This document shows, piece by piece, positions 32,365 through 40,466 of a stretch of 42,557 bases of DNA. The notes under the pieces were generated by a model. The model ran no database searches. It was not told the DNA's origin and saw only the letters and a program-made list of their open reading frames with translations. Each line of letters begins with the position of its first letter. Position 1 is the stretch's first letter. Both the position numbers and the translations under genes were made by a program. Source of the stretch: Streptomyces sp. NP-1717 (GTDB taxonomy: Bacteria; Actinomycetota; Actinomycetes; Streptomycetales; Streptomycetaceae); the NCBI RefSeq assembly GCF_022695985.1, contig NZ_JAAPBF010000041.1, positions 1-42,557 of the forward strand, written 5' to 3'.

Positions 32365-33072
32365 TCAGACGTCGTCGCCCGGATCCCAGTCCAGCAGCCG
32401 CACCTTCGCCACCGTGCGCACATGACGGCGCATCGCCGTCGCCGCCGCCTTCCCGTGCCGCGCCTCGATCGCTTCGAGGATCGCCCGGTGCTGGGTGAGT
32501 GAGCGGTGGGGGCGGCCCGGCTGGCGCAGCGACTCGTTGCGGCTCTCGGTGATCTGCTCGGCGATGGAGCGCATGAACTCGGCCAGCAGGCCGCTGTGGG
32601 CCGCCGCCGTCACCGCGGCGTGGAAGAGCCGGTCACCCTCCACGCCGGGGCCGCCCGCCCCGATCTCGCCGGCCATGTGATCGAGCGCGTCCCGCATCGC
32701 GGTCAGATCGTCCTCGGTGCGGCGCTCGGCGGCCAGTTCGGCGAGTTTGGTCTCCAGCGCCTCGCGCGCCTCAAGGACGTCGGGCAGCCGGCGCTTGCGT
32801 TCCACGAGCCGTTCGACCGGTTCGGCGTCGAGGCTGTCGCGGACGAGATACGTGCCGCCGCCGTGCCGTACCTCGACGAGTCCCTGCACTTCGAGGACGA
32901 CGATCGCCTGCTTCACCGACGCGCGGCTGACGCCGAGGCGCCCCGCTAGTTCGCGCTCGGGCGGCAGCCGGTCCCCGGCCCCCAGACCGCCTTCCGCCAC
33001 ATGGTGGCGGAGCCTGTCGAGGACCTGTTCGTACAGTCGTGGCCGGGTCATCGGCCGCAGTGCGTCGGACAC
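32365..33072 (-). CDS. GntR/FadR-family repressor of the malonate genes (MatR-like)
   Basis: This 235-residue regulator has a GntR winged helix at about 10-75 (LYEQVLDRLRHHVAEGGLGA, LPPERELAGRLGVSRASVKQ, LVEVRHGGGTYLV) and an FCD ligand-binding domain at about 95-225. That domain carries conserved LEAREALETKLAELA, FHAAVTAAAHSGLL and a final HRAILEAIEARHGKAAATAM. FCD proteins bind small carboxylates, often through a metal held by Asp and His residues. The gene is divergent from the MatC-like carrier and the 169-bp gap holds two matching operators. The position equals that of MatR in mat clusters, so malonate or malonyl-CoA is the likely inducer. The GTG at 33072 begins VSDALRPMTRPRLYEQ; an ATG seven codons in is an alternative. 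Confidence 0.9.
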   Translation of the reverse strand: MSDALRPMTRPRLYEQVLDRLRHHVAEGGLGAGDRLPPERELAGRLGVSRASVKQAIVVLEVQGLVEVRHGGGTYLVRDSLDAEPVERLVERKRRLPDVLEAREALETKLAELAAERRTEDDLTAMRDALDHMAGEIGAGGPGVEGDRLFHAAVTAAAHSGLLAEFMRSIAEQITESRNESLRQPGRPHRSLTQHRAILEAIEARHGKAAATAMRRHVRTVAKVRLLDWDPGDDV

Positions 33073-33118
33073 ACGAACCCCCCATAACTGGTCGTTCGCA
33101 GCCTAACACCGGGCGGCC

Positions 33119-33135
33119 AAGTGGCTGAGCCAATT
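33119..33135. promoter_or_regulatory. GntR-type operator, copy 1
   Basis: AAGTGGCTGAGCCAATT is an AAGTGG-N5-CCAATT inverted repeat with one mismatch between arms. It is 46 bp upstream of the regulator start and a likely autoregulation site. Confidence 0.65.
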
Positions 33136-33148
33136 CCTGTCGAATCCC

Positions 33149-33154
33149 TTGACG
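33149..33154 (+). promoter_or_regulatory. -35 box (TTGACG) of the MatC promoter
   Basis: TTGACG lies between the two operators, 93 bp upstream of the carrier start. A -10 near 33172 would overlap operator copy 2, but its sequence (TCAAAG) is weak. Confidence 0.4.
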
Positions 33155-33174
33155 CCTCGGTGGGCCGGTGTTCA

Positions 33175-33191
33175 AAGTGGTCCAGCCACTT
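33175..33191. promoter_or_regulatory. GntR-type operator, copy 2
   Basis: AAGTGGTCCAGCCACTT is a perfect AAGTGG-N5-CCACTT palindrome, 56 bp from copy 1. CTTGGCCA repeats follow at 33189 and 33203. It lies where it would block the carrier promoter. Confidence 0.7.
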
Positions 33192-33241
33192 GGCCAATAC
33201 CGCTTGGCCAGTAATCAACGGCCCCAGGGACGGGAGCCCCG

Positions 33242-34531
33242 ATGTCCGCCGAACTGATCTCGATCCTTGTACTTGTGGTCGTCTTCGTGATCGCCACGAC
33301 CCGCTCGATCAACATGGGCGCGCTCGCCTTCGCCGCCGCCTTCGGGGTCGGCGAACTCGTCGCCGACCTGGACGCGGACGGCATCTTCGCCGGTTTCCCC
33401 GGTGACCTGTTCGTCGTGCTCGTCGGTGTCACGTACCTCTTCGCCATCGCACGGGCCAACGGCACCACGGACTGGCTGGTGCACGCCGCGATCCGGCTCG
33501 TACGCGGCCGAATAGTGCTGATCCCCTGGGTGATGTTCGCGATCACCGGAGCACTGACCGCGATAGGCGCCGTCAGCCCGGCGGCCGTCGCGATCGTCGC
33601 GCCCATCGCGCTGAGCTTCGCCGCGCGGTACGGGATCAGCCCCCTGCTGATGGGCGCGCTCGTCGTGCACGGCGCCCAGGCCGGCGGCTTCTCACCGATC
33701 AGCATCTACGGCTCGATCGTCAACGGGGTGGTGGAGCGCGAGAACCTGCCCGGCAACGAACTCGTCCTCTTCTTCGCCTCGCTCGTCGTCAACCTGATCA
33801 TCGCGAGTGTCGTGTTCGTCCTGTTCGGCGGTCTGAAACTGAAAGGCCGTGACCTCGCGACCGAGGCCAGGGCGGAAGGCAAGGACGGTGCGGCCAAGGA
33901 CGGAGACGGAGCCCTGGCGGCCGACTCGGCGCAGCTCAGCCCCGCCCGTATCGCCACCCTGACCGCCCTCGCGGCACTCGTCGTCGCCGTCCTCGTGTTC
34001 GACCTCGACGCCGGACTCTCCTCCATCACCCTCGCCGTCGTCCTCAGCACCTTCTGGCCGGACGCGAGCCGCAGGGCCGTCAGCGAGGTCGCCTGGCCGA
34101 CCGTGCTGCTCATCTGCGGTGTCCTCACCTACGTCGGCGTCCTGGAGGAGATGGGCACCATCGACTACGCGGGCAACGCGGTCGGCGACATCGGCGTCCC
34201 CCTGCTCGCCGCCGTCCTGCTCTGCTACATCGCCGCCATCATCTCCGCGTTCGCCTCCTCCGTCGGCATCATGGGCGCGCTCATCCCGCTCGCCGTGCCC
34301 TTCCTCGCCCAGGGCGAGATCGGCGCCGTCGGCATGATCGCCGCCCTCGCCGTCTCGGCGACCGTCGTGGACGTCAGCCCCTTCTCCACCAACGGCGCTC
34401 TCGTACTGGCCGCCGCCCCCGACGTCGACCGGGAGCGTTTCTTCCGGCAGTTGATGGTGTACGGAGGCATCGTGGTGGCAGTGGTACCCGCCGCCGTATG
34501 GCTGGCACTGGTGGTGCCAGGCTTCGGATGA
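33242..34531 (+). CDS. MatC-like dicarboxylate (malonate) carrier
   Basis: This 429-residue permease has about 12 hydrophobic segments in two halves joined by a charged loop near 205-235 (EGKDGAAKDGDGALAADSAQ). The first half holds LISILVLVVVFVIATTRSIN, FPGDLFVVLVGVTYLFAIAR and SPAAVAIVAPIALSFAARYG, matching the MatC N-terminal family; the second holds FASSVGIMGALIPLAVPFLA and SATVVDVSPFSTNGAL, typical of ion-transporter-superfamily carriers. It should import malonate or a related dicarboxylate. GGGAG precedes the ATG at 33242. It lies between the GntR regulator and the MatB gene, the usual mat order, with MatB 52 nt downstream. Confidence 0.88.
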   Translation: MSAELISILVLVVVFVIATTRSINMGALAFAAAFGVGELVADLDADGIFAGFPGDLFVVLVGVTYLFAIARANGTTDWLVHAAIRLVRGRIVLIPWVMFAITGALTAIGAVSPAAVAIVAPIALSFAARYGISPLLMGALVVHGAQAGGFSPISIYGSIVNGVVERENLPGNELVLFFASLVVNLIIASVVFVLFGGLKLKGRDLATEARAEGKDGAAKDGDGALAADSAQLSPARIATLTALAALVVAVLVFDLDAGLSSITLAVVLSTFWPDASRRAVSEVAWPTVLLICGVLTYVGVLEEMGTIDYAGNAVGDIGVPLLAAVLLCYIAAIISAFASSVGIMGALIPLAVPFLAQGEIGAVGMIAALAVSATVVDVSPFSTNGALVLAAAPDVDRERFFRQLMVYGGIVVAVVPAAVWLALVVPGFG

Positions 34532-34583
34532 TCAGGTCACCCGGACGACCGGTCAGACTCGTCGACAGCAAGGAGAACGACGC

Positions 34584-35824
34584 GTGTCCCCTCTCTTCCC
34601 GGCCCTCGCGGCGGGTTCCACCCGGCCCGCACTCCAATTCGGCGACCAGGCCCTGAGCCACGCCGAACTGGCCACGGTGGCGGGCGCCCTGGCCGACCGC
34701 ATCGCCGGTGCGCCACGGGTCGCCGTCTGGGCCACACCCACCCTCGGTACGGCCGTGGGCGTGGTGGCCGCGCTGCTGGCGGGAGTGCCCGTCGTGCCGG
34801 TGAACCCCAAGACCGGCGAACGGGAGCTGACGCACATCGTGACGGACAGTTCACCCACCCTCGTGCTCGCCGAACGAGGAGTCGAACTGCCCCCGATCCT
34901 GGCCGGGTTGGCGCGCCTGGACACCGACGTCACCGAGGTTGCCGAGGTCACCCACCCCACCGGTGACCCGGGCGCGGCGGCTCGGTGCGCCATCTCGGCA
35001 GATTCGGTACGGACGGTGTCGCACGCGAGCTGTCCTCGGGAGCCACGATGCTCTTCGGCGTACCGACGATGTACCACCGCATCGCCGAGGCGCTCGCCGA
35101 CGATCCCGCGCTCGCGAAGGCGCTCACCGGCGCTCGTCTGCTGGTGTCGGGATCGGCCGCGCTGCCCGTCCATGACCACGAGCGCATCGCGGCGGCCACC
35201 GGACGTCGCGTCATCGAGCGGTACGGCATGACCGAGACCCTGATGAACACGAGCGTGCGCGCGGACGGCGAACCGCGCGCCGGCACCGTCGGCGTCCCGC
35301 TGGCCGGGGTGGCGTTGCGGCTGGTCGACGAGAGCGGCGCCGCGATCGCCGCGTACGACGGTGACACCGTCGGCGAGATCCAGGTACGCGGCCCGAACCT
35401 CTTCACCGAGTATCTGAACCGCCCCGACGCCACCGAGGCCGCCTTCGACGACGGCTGGTTCCGCACGGGCGACATGGCGATCCGGGACCCCGACGGCTAT
35501 GTACGGATCGTCGGGCGCAAGGCCACCGACCTGATCAAGAGCGGCGGCTACAAGATCGGCGCCGGTGAGATCGAGAACGTGCTCCTGGAGCACCCGGGGG
35601 TGAGGGAAGCGGCCGTCACCGGGGAGCCCGACGAGGACCTCGGGGAGCGGATCGTCGCCTGGATCGTCCCCGCGCAGGCCGACGCCCCGCCGTCGGCGGA
35701 GGAGCTGGCGGCGCACGTCGGGGCTCAGCTCGCCTCGCACAAGAGGCCGCGCACCGTGCGGTATCTGGAGGCGCTGCCCCGCAACGACATGGGCAAGATC
35801 ATGAAGCGGGCCCTCCATGGCTGA
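34584..35824 (+). pseudogene. matB: Malonyl-CoA synthetase MatB, internal deletion and frameshift
   Basis: MatB makes malonyl-CoA from malonate, CoA and ATP. The GTG at 34584 follows AAGGAG and the normal N-terminus runs for about 132 codons (ALQFGDQALSHAELATVAGA, VVALLAGVPVVPVNPKTGER) to about 34970-34985. Another frame takes over there with RHLGRFGTDGVARELSSGAT and keeps the conserved MLFGVPTMYHRI, LLVSGSAALPVHDHE, ERYGMTETLMNTS, FRTGDMA and the final Lys in RNDMGKIMKRALHG. Compared with S. coelicolor MatB as I remember it (about 485 residues), a block of roughly 60-65 residues is missing. The missing block includes the ATP-binding P-loop YTSGTTGPPKG and the LPLFHVHG motif. The deletion is not a multiple of three. 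The encoded product cannot be an active synthetase, unless the deletion is an assembly error. Confidence 0.85.
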
Positions 35825-37199
35825 GCGGATGAGCGCCCGGCAGGCGATCGCCTCCCTCACCGGAGCGACCTCGCGGGGCGCTCCCGCAGGCTTCACCGAA
35901 CTGCCCACGCCGAAGGACACCTCCGCCCCTGACGGTCCCCTCGCCTGGCGGGGTTACGACGAGTCCCGCGCCCGCGCGGCGGCACGCACCGGCGAGGACG
36001 AGTCGGTCGTCTGCGGCACCGCGCGCGTCGGTGACACCGAAACGGTCCTGATCTCCTTCGAGTTCGGCTTCCTCGGCGGATCGCTGGGGGAGCGCACCGG
36101 AGACCGGCTGGAGGCCGCGTACACCCACGCCCGTGAACGGCGGCTGCCCGTCGTCTCGTTGATCGCCACCGGCGGCAGCCGTATGCAGGAGGGCATGCTC
36201 GCACTGCTCCAACTCCAGCGCGTGGCACGGCAGTCGGCCCTGACCCGGGCGGCGGGGCTGCCCCAGATCGCGGTGGTGCGCGACCCGACGGCGGGCGGTG
36301 GCTGGGCCACCCTCGGCGCCGGCGCCGATGTGATCCTGGCCCTGCCGGGCGCCCAGATCGGGTTCGCGGGTTCGCGGGTACGGCCGCCGGACGCGGACCC
36401 GTACGCGTACACCGCCGAAGCACAGCTGACGGCCGGTCATATCGACGCGGTGGTACGGCAGGAGGACCTGCGGGGCACCGTCGGCCGCTGGCTGGCGCTG
36501 CTGACGGGCGGTGCCACCGGACCGGGGGCCCCTCCCGTGACGGCCGCCGAGCCCCCCGCCGGACTCGGCCACGCGGCGCCGCCCGCCACCGGCTGGGAGG
36601 CGGTGAGTCTGGCGCGCGACCCCCGGCGTCCCCGCGCCGAGGCGTACCTGGCCGCGTACTTCACCGGCCGCGCGTCCATCAACGGGGACCGGAGCGGTGG
36701 CACCGACCCCGGAATGCTGTGCGGGTTCGGCGTGCGCGACGGCCGTACGGTCGCGTACGCCGCCCAGTGCGGCACCGCGACCCTCCCCGCCGGCTATCGC
36801 ACCGCGGCCAGGCTGATCAGGCTCGCGGACCGGCTGGGACTGCCCGTCCTCACGCTCGTCGACACCCCCGGCGCCGCCAACGACGCCGAGGCCGAGCGCT
36901 CCGGAGCGGGAGGCGCGATCGCTGATCTCTTCGCCGCCGTGTCCACCGCCCGCGTACCCGTCACCACCCTGCTGATCGGCGAAGGCGGTTCCGGCGGAGC
37001 CCTGGCACTGGCGGCGCCGGGCAACACCTGGGCCACACCGGACAGTTACTTCTCCGTCATCGCGCCCGAACTGGCGACGGCCATCCTCAAGCGGCCTCCC
37101 GAGGAGGCCCGCGCGACGGCCGGCGAACTGAAGCTGCGTCCCCAGGACCTGCTGTCGCTGGGGGTGATCCGGGGGATCGTCCCAGCCGCGGGGAAGTGA
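35817..37199 (+). CDS. Fused carboxyltransferase, AccD-like plus AccA-like halves
   Basis: This 460-residue protein joins two crotonase-fold carboxyltransferase halves. The N-terminal half is AccD-like without the zinc finger: FEFGFLGGSLGERTGDRLEA, SLIATGGSRMQEGM and ALPGAQIGFAGSRV. The C-terminal half is AccA-like: GYRTAARLIRLADRLGLPVL, LVDTPGAAND, LIGEGGSGGALALAAPG and YFSVIAPELATAIL. Such proteins move or remove a carboxyl group on acyl-CoA; no biotin carboxylase or biotin carrier gene is nearby. Its ATG overlaps the MatB stop by 8 nt, so it belongs to the mat operon. A malonyl-CoA decarboxylase (MatA) is absent, so it may replace MatA, like the beta/gamma subunits of malonate decarboxylase. 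That role is inference; an acetyl-CoA carboxylase-type role is the alternative. Confidence 0.85.
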   Translation: MAERMSARQAIASLTGATSRGAPAGFTELPTPKDTSAPDGPLAWRGYDESRARAAARTGEDESVVCGTARVGDTETVLISFEFGFLGGSLGERTGDRLEAAYTHARERRLPVVSLIATGGSRMQEGMLALLQLQRVARQSALTRAAGLPQIAVVRDPTAGGGWATLGAGADVILALPGAQIGFAGSRVRPPDADPYAYTAEAQLTAGHIDAVVRQEDLRGTVGRWLALLTGGATGPGAPPVTAAEPPAGLGHAAPPATGWEAVSLARDPRRPRAEAYLAAYFTGRASINGDRSGGTDPGMLCGFGVRDGRTVAYAAQCGTATLPAGYRTAARLIRLADRLGLPVLTLVDTPGAANDAEAERSGAGGAIADLFAAVSTARVPVTTLLIGEGGSGGALALAAPGNTWATPDSYFSVIAPELATAILKRPPEEARATAGELKLRPQDLLSLGVIRGIVPAAGK

Positions 37200-37240
37200 A
37201 GTCCGCCGATTTCTCATGGGCCTCTCACCAGGTTTGTCGG

Positions 37241-37256
37241 ACCATATGCCTATGGT
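37241..37256. promoter_or_regulatory. Inverted repeat before the DUF2510 gene
   Basis: ACCATA-TGCC-TATGGT lies 6 nt before the GTG at 37263. TATGGT could also be a -10 box of a leaderless promoter, as no good ribosome binding site precedes the start. Confidence 0.4.
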
Positions 37257-37262
37257 GAGTGG

Positions 37263-38270
37263 GTGACGCAGACGACTCCGCCCGGCTGGTATCCGGACCC
37301 AGGACATGACGGTGAAGGCCCGCCTCAGGAACGGTGGTGGGACGGGTCGGCCTGGACCGACATGGTCCGTTCCGACTCGGCGACGGCCTGGAGCGCGCCT
37401 TCCGGTCCTGGCGCGCCCTCCGGCCCCGGCGCGCCAGGCATGCCGCCCTACCCGGCGGCGCCGCCACCGGGCGCCGGCGGGCGCGGCCGCCGGATCGCCC
37501 TCGCCGTCACCGCGGCCGTGGTGGTGCTGGCCGTCGTGGGAGGCTTCCTCCTCCTCGGGGACGACGGCGACAGCTCGGCGGACAGCGCGAGTTCGACGCC
37601 GTCGACAGCGCCCAGCAAGCCGGGCCAGGAGCGACCGGCACCCGACGACTCGCAGCCGCCCGGCGGCCCCGACGCGCCCGACGGGGGCGGCGAGGACGGC
37701 GGACCCCAGCAGGAGGTCCCGACCGAGGAGGGTTACGCCACCGACCTGGCCAGCGGCATCAGCATTCCGGTGCCGGAGGGCTGGAGCGGCCAGTCGGGCC
37801 CGGTCGGCGCCGGAGTGAGCACCGGGGAGCACCCGTGCCCGGGCGACCCGGGCGAGTCCTGCGTACGCGGCGGGGTGAACTCCGTCCCGGCGATCGCCCT
37901 GGAGATCAAGGCCACCACCGCCAAGGCGGCGGCCGAGGCCGACATCAAGAAGAACGCCGAGGAGTCCTACGGCGGCGAGAGCTACGGAGAGATCTCCTCC
38001 CACGAGGAGCTGAAGTCCGAGGCGGTGACCGTCGCCGGCAAGAAGGGCTACCTCGTGCGGTGGAAGGTCGTCACCGGCAAGGGCGACGACGGGTACGTGC
38101 AGTCGCTCGCCTTCCCGTCTCCCGCCCCCGGCGCACAGGGCATGCTGATCATCGTGCGCTCCGGATTCGACATCAACGACAAGGCGCCCAAGCTGCCCGT
38201 GATGGACGAGATCACCGGCGGCATCAAGGTCGCGGCGGGGGGTGGCGCGGGCGCGGGCGAGAAGGTCTGA
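37263..38270 (+). CDS. Membrane protein with DUF2510 domain
   Basis: This 335-residue protein begins with a DUF2510 motif (PPGWYPDPGHDGE to ERWWDGSAWTD), followed by a Pro/Gly linker. One transmembrane helix follows near 80-100 (IALAVTAAVVVLAVVGGFLL). After a second disordered Ser/Pro/Asp stretch comes an extracellular domain from about 155, with ISIPVPEGWSGQSGPVGAGV, two cysteines in HPCPGDPGESC, and AVTVAGKKGYLVRWKVVTGK. The layout (cytoplasmic DUF2510, one helix, outer domain) is common in actinomycetes, but the function is unknown. The GTG at 37263 has no strong ribosome binding site and the message may be leaderless. It follows the carboxyltransferase gene by 63 bp and is probably a separate unit. 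Confidence 0.88.
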   Translation: MTQTTPPGWYPDPGHDGEGPPQERWWDGSAWTDMVRSDSATAWSAPSGPGAPSGPGAPGMPPYPAAPPPGAGGRGRRIALAVTAAVVVLAVVGGFLLLGDDGDSSADSASSTPSTAPSKPGQERPAPDDSQPPGGPDAPDGGGEDGGPQQEVPTEEGYATDLASGISIPVPEGWSGQSGPVGAGVSTGEHPCPGDPGESCVRGGVNSVPAIALEIKATTAKAAAEADIKKNAEESYGGESYGEISSHEELKSEAVTVAGKKGYLVRWKVVTGKGDDGYVQSLAFPSPAPGAQGMLIIVRSGFDINDKAPKLPVMDEITGGIKVAAGGGAGAGEKV

Positions 38271-38296
38271 GACCGGACCGCCGCGGAGGCTTCTCC

Positions 38297-38340
38297 TCGA
38301 TCGCCGGACGGACCGTGAACGCGGCCCGTCCGGCGATCGA
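38297..38340. terminator. 15-bp perfect hairpin between convergent genes
   Basis: TCGATCGCCGGACGG (38297-38311) pairs with CCGTCCGGCGATCGA (38326-38340) around a 14-nt loop. It lies between the DUF2510 gene and the minus-strand SnoaL-like gene and can end both. Confidence 0.85.
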
Positions 38341-38366
38341 CGGCGAACCGGCCGCCGGGCGGGGGA

Positions 38367-38780
38367 TCAGGGCAGCGGTTCGGCCATGGCGCTCAGATGG
38401 ATGCCGACGAGCCGCCACCCGTATCCGTCTCCCTCTTCCCCGTCTCCGTTCCCGCTCCCGTCCCCGCCCTTCGCCAGGAACTGGGTCGCGCGGAAGCGCC
38501 CGTCGGCGTCCCTGCCGTCGACGATGCTCTGCTGACACTGCACACCGATGGCCACCGCCGCGTCGCCGTGCCGGCGTACCTCGACCTCCGTCCAGTCGAA
38601 CGAGTCATGGATGAGGTCGCCCGTGGCGTACCGCTCCAGCCACCGGGCCTTGTCGAGGATCAGTCCGCGCGGACCGACCCCGCGGAAGTCGTCCGCGAGC
38701 AGCCGGTCCAACATGTCGATGTCGCCGTTGAGTTCGGCCTTCGCCCACCGCCGGCCGAACTCGGCCAGATCCCTGTCCAT
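38367..38780 (-). CDS. SnoaL/NTF2-like (DUF4440-type) protein
   Basis: This 137-residue protein has the cone-shaped NTF2-like fold. It shows LAEFGRRWAKAELNGDIDML, the typical DRLLADDFRGVGPRG, a LDKARWLERYATGDLIHDSF helix-strand and VRRHGDAAVAIGVQCQQSIV, ending WRLVGIHLSAMAE. A glycine-rich insert (GGDGSGNGDGEEGDGYG) lies before the last strand. Members act as small hydrolases, isomerases or binding proteins; nothing here fixes the role. The ATG at 38780 follows GGGAGAG. It is divergent from the NmrA-like gene with 222 bp between starts. Confidence 0.85.
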   Translation of the reverse strand: MDRDLAEFGRRWAKAELNGDIDMLDRLLADDFRGVGPRGLILDKARWLERYATGDLIHDSFDWTEVEVRRHGDAAVAIGVQCQQSIVDGRDADGRFRATQFLAKGGDGSGNGDGEEGDGYGWRLVGIHLSAMAEPLP

Positions 38781-39002
38781 CCGCTCTCTCCCCGTCCGCC
38801 ACGCCACGAGTGCTCCGTCGTCGCCCCAGACTCCACCGGTACGGCTGACGGCGCATCGGCTCGCCGGATGGCCCGCGACTACTGCGCGGGGAGTAGCGGG
38901 GGAGTGCGGGGACGAGAGTGCTACCACCGGCGTAGACGCACGCTTATGCCAGTGAGCGTCACGGCCATGTCCGGCGGGGCCGCCCCGTACTTGACTGAAC
39001 GC

Positions 39003-39863
39003 ATGACACCGAGCACGCACCACACGCACAGCACAGCGAACACACCGGCCGCCGAGGCGCGGACGACCCTGGTCACCGGTGGTACGGGCAAGACCGGACG
39101 GCGCGTGGCCGCCCGGCTCACGGAGCGCGGACTGCCGGTTCGCATCGCCTCACGCGGCGGCGGGACCCCCTTCGTGTGGGAGGAGCCCGACACCTGGGAC
39201 GGCGCACTGGACGGTGTCGGAGCCGTCTACCTCAGCTACTACCCGGACCTCGCCTTCCCCGGCGCGGCCGAGACCGTCGGAGCGTTCGCCGAGCGCGCCG
39301 TCGCCAAGGGCGTACACCGCCTGGTGCTGCTTTCCGGGCGAGGTGAGGAGGGCGCCCTGATCTCCGAGGGGAAGGTGCGAAGCAGCGGCGCCGACGTGAC
39401 CGTCGTCCGGGCGAGCTGGTTCAACCAGAACTTCGACGAGGGCTTCTTCCTCGAGCCCGTTCTCGCGGGGGAGCTGGCCCTGCCGACCGGAGACGCGGTC
39501 GAGCCCTTCGTCGACGTCGACGACGTCGCGGACGTCGCCGTCGCGGCGCTCACCGACGACCGGCACATCGGCAGGACCTACGAACTGTCCGGACCCCGGC
39601 TGATCGGCTTCGCGGAGATCGCCGGCGAACTGTCCAGGGCCACCGGCCGGGAGATCACCTACGCACCGGTCACGCTTGAGGAGTACCGCGACTTTCTCCT
39701 CTCGGTGGGCGCCCCCGCCGACTTCGCCGACCTGTTCGAGCTGATCAACGACGGGCGCAACGCCCATGTCGTGAACGGCGTCGAGGAGGTCCTCGGCCGC
39801 AGGCCCAGGGACTTCACCGACTTCGCCGCGGACGTCGCGCGCACCGGCGTCTGGCGGCCCTGA
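39003..39863 (+). CDS. NmrA-like NAD(P)-binding protein
   Basis: This 286-residue atypical SDR has the nucleotide-binding motif LVTGGTGKTGRRVAARL near residues 22-38 and then PVRIASRGGG. It also has GVGAVYLSYYPDLAFPGAAE, RLVLLSGRGEEGA, VVRASWFNQNFDEGFFLEPV and a late PFVDVDDVADVAVAALTDD, the pattern of NmrA/HSCARG-type proteins and quinone/azo reductase relatives. It lacks the classical YxxxK, so it may be a redox sensor or a reductase with a different active site. The ATG at 39003 (MTPSTHHTHST) has no clear ribosome binding site; ATGs at 38947 and 38967 in the same frame are possible. It is probably regulated from the 222-bp divergent region. Confidence 0.85.
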   Translation: MTPSTHHTHSTANTPAAEARTTLVTGGTGKTGRRVAARLTERGLPVRIASRGGGTPFVWEEPDTWDGALDGVGAVYLSYYPDLAFPGAAETVGAFAERAVAKGVHRLVLLSGRGEEGALISEGKVRSSGADVTVVRASWFNQNFDEGFFLEPVLAGELALPTGDAVEPFVDVDDVADVAVAALTDDRHIGRTYELSGPRLIGFAEIAGELSRATGREITYAPVTLEEYRDFLLSVGAPADFADLFELINDGRNAHVVNGVEEVLGRRPRDFTDFAADVARTGVWRP

Positions 39864-39921
39864 CCCCGTCATATCGATGATTCCGCGCGCCGGGTGGCGC
39901 GGGGTGCGGCACGCTGGGGGT

Positions 39922-40383
39922 ATGGAAGCGAGCTCAGACGATGCATTCGACGACGCGGCGGCCCGGCGGCTGCTGGAGGTCGGGAAGCGTGAGGAGGAAC
40001 TCCGCGAGGAGTTCCGGGTGGACGGCCCCGAGTGGGAGCGGATGTCCGTCTCCCACTACACGGCCTACGCCGCGATGATCCACGAGGAGGGCGGCTGGCG
40101 GCAGTTGTTCCCCGCCGTGCCCTTCGAGGAGGAGGCGCGGCTCGATCTCGGCGCCGTGCTGCGCGCACGGGGCGCGCACGCGGGGGAGTTCGCCGGCCGC
40201 TTCGGCCGGGCGGCCGACGCGGTGGAACGTGGTGAGGACCAGGTGATCATCGCGGAGGACGTCTTCCGGATGGTACGGGTCGAGCAGACGGTCATCATGA
40301 CGAGTCACGGGCCGCAGACCCCCCGGGCGGGCGACCGGGAGTTTCCCGACGAACTGGACGAGCGGCCCGGAGCCGGTGACTGA
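39922..40383 (+). CDS. Hypothetical protein, 153 aa
   Basis: The ATG at 39922 follows GGGGG and starts MEASSDDAFDDAAARRLLEV. The protein is acidic and helical, with GKREEELREEFRVDGPEWER, SVSHYTAYAAMIHEEGGWRQ, FEEEARLDLGAVLRARGAHA and VIIAEDVFRMVRVEQTVIMT followed by SHGPQTPRAGDREFPDEL. No signal peptide, membrane helix or catalytic motif is visible, and I do not recognise the family with confidence. It stands between the NmrA-like gene and a strong terminator, 58 nt after the former, and could be co-transcribed with it. Confidence 0.8.
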   Translation: MEASSDDAFDDAAARRLLEVGKREEELREEFRVDGPEWERMSVSHYTAYAAMIHEEGGWRQLFPAVPFEEEARLDLGAVLRARGAHAGEFAGRFGRAADAVERGEDQVIIAEDVFRMVRVEQTVIMTSHGPQTPRAGDREFPDELDERPGAGD

Positions 40384-40405
40384 CGTCCGGGACACCGGGG
40401 ATCGA

Positions 40406-40448
40406 GTGCGCCGCCCCGCCCCGACGGGGGTGGGGCGGGACGGCGCAC
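40406..40448. terminator. 17-bp hairpin between convergent genes
   Basis: GTGCGCCGCCCCGCCCC (40406-40422) pairs with GGGGCGGGACGGCGCAC (40432-40448) with one mismatch around a 9-nt loop. It lies 22 nt after the plus-strand stop and 18 nt beyond the minus-strand PBP stop. Confidence 0.85.
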
Positions 40449-40466
40449 GGTCTGTCTGACGTATCG

